Source: CAIWGV01 sp964515175
Lineage (GTDB): Bacteria > Pseudomonadota > Alphaproteobacteria > UBA7879 > UBA5542
Direction: 5' to 3'
NCBI GenBank assembly: GCA_964515175.1
Contig: CAZEUR010000002.1
Location: forward strand, 1 to 57,809
DNA: 57,809 bases
The notes below the pieces were generated by a model. That model saw only the letters and a program-made list of their open reading frames with translations, was not told where the DNA came from and searched no databases. Shown here piece after piece: positions 15,530-23,977 of the stretch (position 1 is the first letter of the stretch; each line of letters begins with the position of its first letter). The position numbers were made by a program, and so were the translations under genes.

Positions 15530-17338
15530 ATGGCAAAAAAAGAAGCTCCTAAGGCGCCCGCAAAAATTAAAGATCTGCGTTCAAAGATCTTAAAGTGGAT
15601 TTTGATCTTAGGCGTTTGGGGATTCATTGGTCTTGCGGCCATCATTGGCTGGTATGCTTATGACTTACCAGATATTCAAAACCTAGATACAAAAACACGT
15701 CAATCCAGCATGGTTTTTCTGACGCGAGATTACCATGAGATTGCCTTGCAAGGAGATTTGTATGGCGAAACCATTACCGTTAAAGATGTTCCAAAGGCTC
15801 TTATTAATGCGCTGCTTGCCACAGAAGATCGGACCTTCTTTCAACACTGTGGGATTGATTGGAAAGGACTTGCGCGTGCCTTTGTAAAAAACCTAGTGGC
15901 AGGGGGATATGTGCAGGGAGGCAGTACCATTACCCAGCAGTTGGCCAAAAATTTGTTCTTGTCTCCTGATCGGTCCATCTCGCGAAAAATGCGAGAGTTT
16001 TTGCTAGCTCTCTGGCTTGAGCATCACTTTACCAAGGAACAGATTCTGAATATTTATTTGAATCGGGTTTATTTAGGTAATCGGACTTTTGGGGTGGATG
16101 CGGCAGCACAGCAGTATTTTGGGAAGCTCGTGTCTCATCTGAATACGGCGGAATGCGCGGTGATCGTAGGGCTTTTGAAGGCGCCCACCCGCTTTGGTCG
16201 AAATGACGATTTACTCCGAGATCGAGCGCAAATTGTTTTGAACAATATGCTGGAAGAAAAATATCTGACAGAAGAAAAATATAAACGAGCCTCCGAGATT
16301 TTGAAGACCATGAAGTTCCATAAAAATCCTTATGGAAACAACCATCGGTATTTCACGGATTGGATCTCTTCCGAAGTGGAAAAGTTGGTGGACAAAAGAC
16401 AAGATCTGATTGTGGTGACAACCTTAGATTTACCTCTGCAAAATACAGCGACACAAGTTCTTCGGGCACGACTGGCGACTATTCGAGAGGATTCCCATGT
16501 GGAGGAAGGGGCTTTTGTGGCTATGGGGTATGACGGGGCTGTGCGTGCCATGATTGGGGGCAAGAACTATAATAGCAGCCAATTTAACGTGGCAGTCCAA
16601 GCAAGACGGCAGCCAGGATCTGTGGCTAAGATGATGGTGTTCTTGGCAGCCATTGAATTGGGCTACGATATGAACATGATGATTTCTGACAAGCCTTATC
16701 GCAATAAGAACTGGACCGTTCATGACTACAAATGGGATACAAAGGGAGAAATAACTCTTAAGGATGCTCTTGTGTATTCTGTAAATACGGCAACTGTGCG
16801 TTTGGCTCAGAAAGTAGGCGTGAAGAAAATTATTGAGGTGACGGAGCGCCTTGGCTTTCAGGACAAGCCTCAGGCAAATCTTACCATTTCCTTGGGGACA
16901 TCAGAGTCCAATCTTTTGGAATTGGTGAAAGTAATGGGCGTTGTGGCAAGGCGTGGTGTGGCTGTGAAGCCTTATGGAATTCTGGAAATTCGAACATCTT
17001 CTGGAAAAGTTCTCTATAAACGCAATGAAGAGGCGGCCAAAGCGGAAGAGGTGCGTGAGTTTGATGAGTCAGTTATGGAAGAGATGGACCGTCTCTTAGA
17101 ATTAACAGTGGAAGAGGGCCGCGGAAAGAATGCTCAGATTGCCGGTAAAAAACCACGAGGAAAAACGGGCACCAGCCAAGACTTTAGAGATGCTTGGTTT
17201 GTGGGGTACACGGACGACATCGTTGCCGGGGTATGGCTCGGCAATCCTGACAATTCTTCCATGAATAAGGTTGCGGGTGGGAATTTTCCTGCTAAAATCT
17301 GGTCAGAGATTTTGAGGACCCAAAAGTCACAGGAGTAA
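15530..17338 (+). CDS. Class A penicillin-binding protein (PBP1 type)
   Basis: The 602-residue bifunctional peptidoglycan synthase has one N-terminal transmembrane helix (about 22-45), a GT51 transglycosylase domain with the catalytic EDRTFFQH and GGSTITQQLAKN motifs, and a transpeptidase domain with SVAK (active Ser within RRQPGSVAKM), SVN in YSVNTATVRLA and KTG in GKTGTSQDF. It polymerises lipid II and cross-links the chains in the periplasm. It is shorter than MrcA of E. coli and appears to lack its extra domain. The start is 6 bp after gyrB, so it probably belongs to the same transcript. Confidence 0.92.
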   Translation: MAKKEAPKAPAKIKDLRSKILKWILILGVWGFIGLAAIIGWYAYDLPDIQNLDTKTRQSSMVFLTRDYHEIALQGDLYGETITVKDVPKALINALLATEDRTFFQHCGIDWKGLARAFVKNLVAGGYVQGGSTITQQLAKNLFLSPDRSISRKMREFLLALWLEHHFTKEQILNIYLNRVYLGNRTFGVDAAAQQYFGKLVSHLNTAECAVIVGLLKAPTRFGRNDDLLRDRAQIVLNNMLEEKYLTEEKYKRASEILKTMKFHKNPYGNNHRYFTDWISSEVEKLVDKRQDLIVVTTLDLPLQNTATQVLRARLATIREDSHVEEGAFVAMGYDGAVRAMIGGKNYNSSQFNVAVQARRQPGSVAKMMVFLAAIELGYDMNMMISDKPYRNKNWTVHDYKWDTKGEITLKDALVYSVNTATVRLAQKVGVKKIIEVTERLGFQDKPQANLTISLGTSESNLLELVKVMGVVARRGVAVKPYGILEIRTSSGKVLYKRNEEAAKAEEVREFDESVMEEMDRLLELTVEEGRGKNAQIAGKKPRGKTGTSQDFRDAWFVGYTDDIVAGVWLGNPDNSSMNKVAGGNFPAKIWSEILRTQKSQE

Positions 17339-17341
17339 GAC

Positions 17342-17971
17342 ATGGCAAAGCTTTATTTTTATTATTCGGCAATGAATGCAGGAAAAACAACCACTCTTTT
17401 GCAGTCGGATTATAACTATAAAGAACGGGGAATGAAGACGCTGCTGTTTATCCCCGTCATCGATGATCGGTACAAAAAGGGCACTATTACATCCCGCATT
17501 GGGTTGTCTTCAAAAGCAAAAGCCTTTGGGCCTGATTTTGACTTTTTGGATTTTGTGCAGAAAGAAGCCAAAAAAAGCCCTGAAAAGATTAAGTGCATTT
17601 TGGTGGATGAGGCCCAGTTCTTGAAGAAAGAACAGGTGGAGCAACTGAGCGATGTGGCAGATCTTTTAGGTATTCCCGTGCTGACCTATGGACTCCGCAC
17701 AGACTTTTTAGGGGAACCTTTTGAAGGCAGTAAATACCTGCTCGCTTGGGCGGAAGAAATTAATGAAATAAAAACCATCTGTCATTGTGGGCGTAAAGCC
17801 ACCATGAATGCCCGGATCGACTCTAAAGGAAAGCAAGTGCGCAAAGGCGAGCAAATCGCCATCGGTGGAAATGATCTTTATATTTCTTTGTGTCACAAAC
17901 ATTTCAAAGATGGGAATGTGGGGGGAAAGACTAAGATGGTGGAGGAAGAGTCTCTAAAGGTATTTGCTTAG
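17342..17971 (+). CDS. tdk: Thymidine kinase, type II
   Basis: The 209-residue enzyme carries the P-loop SAMNAGKTTTLLQ near residue 10, the DEAQFLKKEQ Walker-B-like motif with the catalytic Glu, and zinc ligands CHCG near 145 and a CHKHF pair near the C-terminus. It phosphorylates thymidine with ATP for dTMP salvage. It begins 3 bp after the PBP stop, with GGAG upstream, so it extends the gyrB operon. A salvage kinase fits an organism importing host nucleosides, though it is common in free-living bacteria too. Confidence 0.93.
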   Translation: MAKLYFYYSAMNAGKTTTLLQSDYNYKERGMKTLLFIPVIDDRYKKGTITSRIGLSSKAKAFGPDFDFLDFVQKEAKKSPEKIKCILVDEAQFLKKEQVEQLSDVADLLGIPVLTYGLRTDFLGEPFEGSKYLLAWAEEINEIKTICHCGRKATMNARIDSKGKQVRKGEQIAIGGNDLYISLCHKHFKDGNVGGKTKMVEEESLKVFA

Positions 17972-18001
17972 AATATATATCTATAGTAAGGGAGTTTAAA
18001 T

Positions 18002-18373
18002 ATGAACAGCAAGGATCCTAAAAAACTTTTTCAAGAAAATTTAAGATTATTTCAAGAAAATTTAAGATTAATAGAGGAGATGTTTATTCTGCCTCAATCC
18101 TCTGATTACCAAAGAACTATTCAATTAGGTAAAGAAAAATTAAATAGGATTTCCGAAAAAGATGGTCAATATGCAATTTGTTGCGATGAAGAAATAAAGC
18201 TTCTGGATGAAGTTGAGGAAAAGGGAAAAAGGGTAAAAAAGGCCTCTTCAACGAATGAAGAAAAAGAAAAATTATTTGAAGATCTTCAAAAATTAAAAAG
18301 TAAAATTAAAAAAGAAAACATGCAGAAGGACCGCAGCTGGTTTTATAACGATCGCAATGACGATGGAGAGTGA
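18002..18373 (+). CDS. Hypothetical AT-rich, highly charged small protein
   Basis: The 123-residue frame has a GGGAG site 9 bases before its ATG. The N-terminus contains an exact duplication of a 21-bp unit encoding LFQENLR twice, then LIEEMF, and the rest is Lys/Glu-rich and strongly helical, likely a coiled coil, ending DRNDDGE. It has no signal peptide or membrane segment. Its base composition is more AT-rich than its neighbours, so it may be acquired or fast-evolving. I do not recognise a family. Confidence 0.55.
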   Translation: MNSKDPKKLFQENLRLFQENLRLIEEMFILPQSSDYQRTIQLGKEKLNRISEKDGQYAICCDEEIKLLDEVEEKGKRVKKASSTNEEKEKLFEDLQKLKSKIKKENMQKDRSWFYNDRNDDGE

Positions 18374-18381
18374 AGGCCACC

Positions 18382-18410
18382 TTGCTCCACAGTGCCCTGA
18401 ATGATATAAT
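18382..18410 (+). promoter_or_regulatory. Promoter placed so that the ABC transporter mRNA would be leaderless
   Basis: TTGCTC (18382-18387) and a perfect TATAAT (18405-18410) are 17 bp apart. The ABC transporter ATG is at 18417, about where transcription should begin, and no Shine-Dalgarno sequence lies between. Confidence 0.5.
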
Positions 18411-18416
18411 CGCCTC

Positions 18417-20201
18417 ATGCATAAAGTGTCTTCCACGCCCGCGCTGGATTTGAGCGTTTTTAAACTTCTGCGTACATATTTATGGCCAAAGGGCAATGGA
18501 GGCATTAAGGTCACCGTCTGCTTTTCTGTTCTTTTTATTTTAACTTCTAAAATCTGTGCCATTTGGACGCCACTTTTTTATCGGGAGGCAGTGAATGCGC
18601 TTAGTTTAAATCCCCGAGATTTTAGTTATTTGGTTCTGGCGTCCCTTGGGGCATATGGATTGACGCGGGTTCTATCCGTAGGGCTTTTGGAGCTGAAAGA
18701 TTTCTTTTTCGCGCGCGTTGAACAGCGAGCCGTTCGGCTTGTATCCATCCGAGTTTTTGAACACCTGAGTGCGCTCAGTCTTCGCTTTCATTTGGATCGA
18801 CAAACGGGGAGTGTAACGCGCAGTTTGGAAAAGGGAAGTCGGGCTATTGAAACATTCCTGAAATTTTCAACATTCACCATTGTGCCTTTGTTCATAGAGC
18901 TTACCCTTGTGTTAGGAACGATTCTTTATCTGTATGGAGGGATTTTAATGGCAATGATTGCCACAGTGGTCGTTGTCTACACGGTTTATACATTGAAGGT
19001 AACTCAGTGGCGAGCGGCCTTTGTTCGGCAAAAAAATCAGGAAGACACACAGTGTAATCACCGCGCTGTAGAAAGTCTTTTGAATTATGAAACGGTCAAA
19101 TATTTTGGGAATGAGAAGCTAGAGCTTAAACGATTTGATAAGGCTCAACAAGCTTATGAAGAGGCCGCCATTAAAGATAAGAGAGGTCTTGCTCTTTTGA
19201 ATGCAGGGCAGGGTCTTATAGTATCCTTGGGGCTTGTGGGAACCCTTTGCTTCATGGGGAATAAGATCATGGAAGGGCAGATGACCGTGGGAGATCTGGT
19301 CCTGGTGAATGTCTATTTTGCGCAACTTTATCAACCCCTCAATATGTTGGGTTGGGCTTATCGTGAGATTAAGAGATCTCTTTTAGAGATGCAAGAAATG
19401 ATCGATCTTTTGGGGGCGCCCGTGGAGATTTCAGATAGAGTAAGGGCAAAGGTTTTAAGTGGACGTGATACGACGGTTGTCTTTGACAATGTATCCTTTG
19501 CTTATAATGAAAACAGGCCCATTTTAAAAAATATTTCCTTTGAGGTTCCGGCGCATCATAAGGTGGCTATTGTAGGTCCCAGTGGATCCGGAAAATCTAC
19601 GCTCGCGAAATTGCTTTTTCGATTCTATGACGTGACGGGAGGAAGGATTTCTGTTGGGGGGCAAGATATTAGGGACGTGACCCAATCCAGTCTCCGGAAG
19701 TTAATAGGTGTTGTGCCTCAGGATATGGTTCTCTTTAATGAAAGCATTTCTTATAACGTGGGATATGGAGATCCAAAAGCTTCCAAACAGGAAATTGAAT
19801 GGGCCGTTAAGGGGGCAAACCTAAAGACTTTTATAGCGCAGCTTCCAGAGGGCTTAGAGACGATCGTGGGAGAGAGGGGACTCAAGGTTTCAGGGGGTGA
19901 AAAGCAGCGGATTGCCATTGCGCGAACCCTTTTGAAAAAACCAAAGATTTTCCTCTTTGACGAGGCAACTTCTTCGTTGGATAGTAAAACGGAAAAAAAT
20001 ATTCAGGAGAATCTGAATAATATTTCAAAAAAGCAGACCACGATTCTAATTGCGCATCGGTTGTCCACAGTTGTGGATGCGGATCAAATTTTGGTTCTTG
20101 ATCGTGGGGAAATTGTGGAGCGGGGATCCCATGAGATCTTGCTGAAAAAGAAAGGAATTTATGCGGAGATGTGGGCCCGTCAGCATAAGAAGCAATCATG
20201 A
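18417..20201 (+). CDS. Atm1/HMT1-type ABC transporter (fused membrane and ATPase domains)
   Basis: The 594-residue half-transporter has a six-helix membrane domain (about residues 30-320) and an ATPase domain with Walker A GPSGSGKST, Q-loop VPQDMVLFNESI, signature VSGGEKQR, Walker B IFLFDEATSSLD and H-loop IAHRLST. The motif NYETVKYFGNEKLE in the coupling region is typical of the mitochondrial Atm1 and alphaproteobacterial Atm1-like branch, which exports glutathione-bound sulfur or metal species. Its stop overlaps the start of the heptosyltransferase remnant (ATGA). There is no ribosome binding site before the ATG; see the promoter note. Confidence 0.88.
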   Translation: MHKVSSTPALDLSVFKLLRTYLWPKGNGGIKVTVCFSVLFILTSKICAIWTPLFYREAVNALSLNPRDFSYLVLASLGAYGLTRVLSVGLLELKDFFFARVEQRAVRLVSIRVFEHLSALSLRFHLDRQTGSVTRSLEKGSRAIETFLKFSTFTIVPLFIELTLVLGTILYLYGGILMAMIATVVVVYTVYTLKVTQWRAAFVRQKNQEDTQCNHRAVESLLNYETVKYFGNEKLELKRFDKAQQAYEEAAIKDKRGLALLNAGQGLIVSLGLVGTLCFMGNKIMEGQMTVGDLVLVNVYFAQLYQPLNMLGWAYREIKRSLLEMQEMIDLLGAPVEISDRVRAKVLSGRDTTVVFDNVSFAYNENRPILKNISFEVPAHHKVAIVGPSGSGKSTLAKLLFRFYDVTGGRISVGGQDIRDVTQSSLRKLIGVVPQDMVLFNESISYNVGYGDPKASKQEIEWAVKGANLKTFIAQLPEGLETIVGERGLKVSGGEKQRIAIARTLLKKPKIFLFDEATSSLDSKTEKNIQENLNNISKKQTTILIAHRLSTVVDADQILVLDRGEIVERGSHEILLKKKGIYAEMWARQHKKQS

Positions 20202-20890
20202 AGCGGGAAAAAATTCTTGTCTATGTGGGGGAGGATTTATTGGGAGATGCGATCCTCATGATCAGTTTTTGTCCCGCACTTGGAGTTATTTTTTCTCGGA
20301 TTTTAAGCGGTTGAGAAAGACCTTCTTTTCTCATGTTTCATCACAGCTTTTGCATCTCTTGTCAGCAGTAACGCCTGTTAATAATTTAAAGAAATTTTCG
20401 GTGACATTGGATAAAAAATATAGGGATGACGTGAAAAAACTGTTTCCAAAGAATCAGGTTTATATTGGGCTGTTGATAGGGGCAGGACAACCGGAAAGGC
20501 GATGGCCCATTGAAAACTTTATTCAAGTGGCGCAAAATAGATTGAGAAAAATCGTATTCCCGTTTTTATTTTTGGCCCTCAGGAGGCTGTATGGTGGGAA
20601 ACATTGCGCGAAAAAGTTCCAGAAGCGCTTTTTCCTTTGCAGGAATACACTCACTTAACGGAATCTCCCTTGTATACGACTGCCATTGGAAATCCTATGC
20701 CCTGTACAGTGGCCAGTGATTCGGGAGGGGGCATCTTTTGGGGATTTCAAAGACACCTCTCATTAGCCTTTTTGCGCGGGATTCTTATGAGAAAGTGAAA
20801 CCTTTGTCCGAGAATCTGACCCTCCTCTTTGAAGTCCCCCGAATGTCGGATTTATCGGTGGAGAAGGTTTTGGAAGCGGTGGTGAGATAG
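20198..20890 (+). pseudogene. Broken heptosyltransferase (glycosyltransferase family 9)
   Basis: An ATG overlapping the transporter stop opens MKREKILVYVGEDLLGDAIL, the start of an ADP-heptose:LPS heptosyltransferase-like protein, but a stop follows after about 38 codons. Further pieces occur in other frames: DKKYRDDVKKLFPKNQVYIG with GAGQPERRWPIENFIQVAQ (near 20400-20540), an EAVWWETLREKVPEALFPLQ piece (near 20580-20640), and a C-terminal part with SDSGGG, FARDSYEKVKPLSENLTL and SVEKVLEAVVR ending TAG at 20890. Several frameshifts and an internal deletion make it non-functional. The family transfers heptose to the LPS inner core, so its loss suggests altered or simplified LPS. Confidence 0.82.
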
Positions 20891-20945
20891 GGCTGGCTTT
20901 CTTATTAAGGGGCGCATTTCTAGCTCAAAAAAGGACAAATTTTGG

Positions 20946-20967
20946 GCTATAAAAGAGATTTTATAGC
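20946..20967. repeat. Perfect 9-bp inverted repeat
   Basis: GCTATAAAA-GAGA-TTTTATAGC lies between the heptosyltransferase remnant and uvrA. AT-rich; could be a structural element or relic of a mobile end. Confidence 0.5.
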
Positions 20968-20996
20968 TCAGAGGACATAGCTGCTGCAAAAGGGAC

Positions 20997-21044
20997 TGTG
21001 TCATAGTTCACGATGGCATGTGTTTCCAAGATGAACTATACACA
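20997..21044. repeat. Inverted repeat just downstream of uvrA
   Basis: TGTGTCATAGTTCA (20997-21010) pairs with TGAACTATACACA (21032-21044), leaving one bulged base and a 21-nt loop. It begins 8 bp beyond the uvrA stop and may form an mRNA 3' hairpin; no T run follows on the minus strand. Confidence 0.5.
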
Positions 21045-21051
21045 GGAGGGG

Positions 21052-23883
21052 CTACGGCCTTAGCAAATAAGGCTTCAAAAACTGGCCTGTGTAGCTTTTT
21101 GGAACTTTGACGATCTCTTCAGGCGTTCCTTGGGCGACGATTTGACCACCCTTGGCACCCCCTTCGGGACCAATGTCTATAATCCAATCGGCGGTTTTGA
21201 TGACTTCTAGGTTATGCTCGATAACAATCACCGTGTTGCCCTGATCTACGATGGTGTGGAGAACCTCCAGAAGTTTCCGGATGTCTTCAAAATGGAGACC
21301 AGTGGTGGGTTCATCCAGGATGTAGAGGGTGCGGCCTGTGGGGCGCTTGGAGAGCTCTTTGGAGAGCTTGACTCGTTGTGCCTCACCTCCGGATAAAGTT
21401 GTGGCGCGTTGGCCGATGTGGATGTATCCAAGGCCTACTTTTTGAAGGGTTTTAAGTTTGTCATGAATTGCGGGGACTGCATGAAAAAAATCGGTGCCCT
21501 CATCCACTGTCATATCTAAAATGTCCGCAATGGATTTGTCTTTGAATTTGATTTCAAGAGTTTCGCGATTATATCTTTTTTCTTTGCATTGATCGCAGGG
21601 AACGTAGACATCCGGCAAAAAGTGCATTTCGATTTTGGTGACGCCGTCGCCTTGGCATGCCTCACATCGTCCGCCTTTTACGTTAAAGGAGAATCGCCCA
21701 GCCGTGTAGCCCCGAGCTTTGGCTTCCGGGAGTTTGGCGAACCATTCTCGGATGGGGGTAAAGATACCCGTATAGGTGGCGGGGTTAGAGCGGGGCGTGC
21801 GGCCAATGGGGGACTGATCGATGTCGATGATTTTATCTATATGATCCACTCCTGTAATATCCTCATAGTCCGGTTTTTTCAGGCGGGATTTGTTGAGAAT
21901 TTTATAGATGGCTTTGAAAAGGGTTTCATTCACAAGGGAAGATTTTCCACCACCAGAAACACCGGTTACACAAATAAATTTTCCCAAGGGGAACGTAGCG
22001 GTTACTTTTTTCAAATTGTTGGTGGTGGCGCCGGTTACCACAATTTCTTTGTCTTTGTGGCCCGGTCGTCTTTCTTTAGGTAAGGGGATAGACCTCTCTC
22101 CCTTGAGGTAAGCTCCTGTGATGCTGGCTTCATTTTCCATGATTTCTTCTGGTGTTCCTTGGGCAATGATTTGTCCACCAAGGTTGCCTGCACCAGGTCC
22201 CATGTCCACCACATAGTCTGCTTGGCGAATGGCATCTTCGTCATGCTCCACCACAATTACTGTATTGCCTAAGTTTTTCAGATGCTGGAGAGTTTGTAAA
22301 AGCTGGTCATTATCCCGTTGATGGAGACCAATGGAAGGCTCGTCCAATACATAGAGAACACCCGTAAGACCAGATCCAATTTGAGAGGCAAGCCGGATGC
22401 GTTGGGACTCCCCTCCAGACAAAGTTCCAGCAAGACGGGAAAGACTTAGGTACTCAAGCCCCACACTTTCCAAAAAATGAAGGCGACTGCGTATTTCTTT
22501 GAGGATACGGGCTGCGATGGTGAGTTCTTTTTCAGAGAGAACTTTGTCCAGAGATTGAAACCATTGGACGGAGTCTTCGATAGAGAGCTCGGTGATTTGG
22601 CCAATATGCTTGTCATTAATTTTAACCGCCAAAGCTTCTGGTTTGAGGCGGTAGGAATCACAAACCTCACAGGGCAAGCTGCTTTGGTATTTGGAGAGGT
22701 CTTCCCTCATGCGCTCGCTGTCTGTTTCTCGCCACCGTCTTTCCAGATTGGGGATCACCCCTTCAAAAGGTTTCTTGGCATGATGGGTTTTACCATACTC
22801 ATAGCGGAGTCCAATGGCTTCTTTCCCGGACCCGAAGAGGAATACTTCTTGGATGTTTCGATGAAGATCTTCGAAGGGCACATTGGGGGAGACACCGTAG
22901 TGGTTGGCCACACTCTCTAGCACTTGGGCGTAGTATTCGCCAAAAGCATTGAACCAAGGTTCAATGGCGCCCTCGCGGATGCTGAGATGGGGATTGGGCA
23001 CGACGAGTGCTTCATCAAAGATGAGTTTGACGCCGAGGCCGTCGCACACGGGACAGGCCCCGAAAGGGCTATTGAAGGAGAAGAGGCGGGGTTCGATTTC
23101 TTCCATGGTAAAGCCAGACACAGGGCAGCAGAATTTTTCCGAGAAAAGAATTTCCGTTTGGTCCTCTACTTTTTCCGCAATGGCGAGACCTTCACTGAGT
23201 TGGAGGGCCGTTGTGAGAGTGTCCGCGAGCCGACTCTCAATGCCGGGTTTGATGACGATGCGGTCCACCACGACAGACAGATCATGTTTAAGATTTTTAT
23301 TAAGAACAGGAGCGTCTTCGATCTCATAGAATGTGCCGTCTATTTTGACCCGTTGAAAGCCTTTTTTCTGAAGGTCGGTCAGTTCTTTGCGATATTCGCC
23401 CTTGCGACCACGAACAATGGGAGACAAAAGATAGATTTTGGTGCTCTCATCAAGAGCCATGAGACGATCCACCATTTCAGAGACGGTTTGGCTTTTGATG
23501 GGAAGCCCCGTGGCAGGCGAATGGGGGACGCCCACGCGGGCAAAGAGGAGACGCAGATAGTCGTAAATCTCCGTAATGGTTCCCACGGTAGATCGGGGAT
23601 TCTTGGAGGTGGTTTTTTGCTCAATGGAAATGGCAGGGGAAAGGCCTTCGATGGAATCTACATCGGGCTTTTCTGTGAGCTCTAGAAATTGTCGGGCATA
23701 GGCGGAGAGGCTCTCCACATAGCGGCGCTGGCCTTCTGCATAGATGGTATCGAAAGCAAGTGAGGATTTTCCCGACCCACTGAGGCCCGTGATGACCACC
23801 AGTTCATTCCGCGGCAAATCCACAGAAATATTCTTGAGGTTGTGGGTCCGTGCGCCCCGTATGGAGATAAAATCAGATGACAT
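21052..23883 (-). CDS. uvrA: Excinuclease ABC subunit A
   Basis: The 943-residue protein is the full-length damage-recognition ATPase of nucleotide excision repair. It has two ABC modules: Walker A GLSGSGKSS near residue 33 and GVSGGGKSS in the second half, signatures LSGGESQRIRLASQ and LSGGEAQRVKLS, and Walker B LYVLDEPSIGLHQRD and LYILDEPTTGLHFED. Zinc clusters are seen at CPVCDGLG and CEACQGDG paired with CDQCKEKRYN. It dimerises and loads UvrB, which is not in the window. It is divergent from ftsK with about 94 bp between starts. Long open frames on its opposite strand are shadows. Confidence 0.97.
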   Translation of the reverse strand: MSSDFISIRGARTHNLKNISVDLPRNELVVITGLSGSGKSSLAFDTIYAEGQRRYVESLSAYARQFLELTEKPDVDSIEGLSPAISIEQKTTSKNPRSTVGTITEIYDYLRLLFARVGVPHSPATGLPIKSQTVSEMVDRLMALDESTKIYLLSPIVRGRKGEYRKELTDLQKKGFQRVKIDGTFYEIEDAPVLNKNLKHDLSVVVDRIVIKPGIESRLADTLTTALQLSEGLAIAEKVEDQTEILFSEKFCCPVSGFTMEEIEPRLFSFNSPFGACPVCDGLGVKLIFDEALVVPNPHLSIREGAIEPWFNAFGEYYAQVLESVANHYGVSPNVPFEDLHRNIQEVFLFGSGKEAIGLRYEYGKTHHAKKPFEGVIPNLERRWRETDSERMREDLSKYQSSLPCEVCDSYRLKPEALAVKINDKHIGQITELSIEDSVQWFQSLDKVLSEKELTIAARILKEIRSRLHFLESVGLEYLSLSRLAGTLSGGESQRIRLASQIGSGLTGVLYVLDEPSIGLHQRDNDQLLQTLQHLKNLGNTVIVVEHDEDAIRQADYVVDMGPGAGNLGGQIIAQGTPEEIMENEASITGAYLKGERSIPLPKERRPGHKDKEIVVTGATTNNLKKVTATFPLGKFICVTGVSGGGKSSLVNETLFKAIYKILNKSRLKKPDYEDITGVDHIDKIIDIDQSPIGRTPRSNPATYTGIFTPIREWFAKLPEAKARGYTAGRFSFNVKGGRCEACQGDGVTKIEMHFLPDVYVPCDQCKEKRYNRETLEIKFKDKSIADILDMTVDEGTDFFHAVPAIHDKLKTLQKVGLGYIHIGQRATTLSGGEAQRVKLSKELSKRPTGRTLYILDEPTTGLHFEDIRKLLEVLHTIVDQGNTVIVIEHNLEVIKTADWIIDIGPEGGAKGGQIVAQGTPEEIVKVPKSYTGQFLKPYLLRP

Positions 23884-23977
23884 ATTTAAACTTTCTAATT
23901 ACGAGAGAAGGCTCGTATTCCTTACGGAACCATTTTAAAGTATAGTGAGCTTATACTCAATAAATATAAGGAAGATA

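Noticed and set aside
21214..23938. Several long open frames on the plus strand opposite uvrA, up to 253 codons
   Set aside because: They mirror uvrA codon periodicity, have no ribosome binding sites or family motifs, and uvrA on the other strand is unmistakable.
23884..23977. SOS (LexA) box between uvrA and ftsK
   Set aside because: Small palindromes (TTCC-TTAC-GGAA and AGTATA-GTGAGCT-TATACT style) are present, but neither fits the alphaproteobacterial GTTC-N7-GTTC box.
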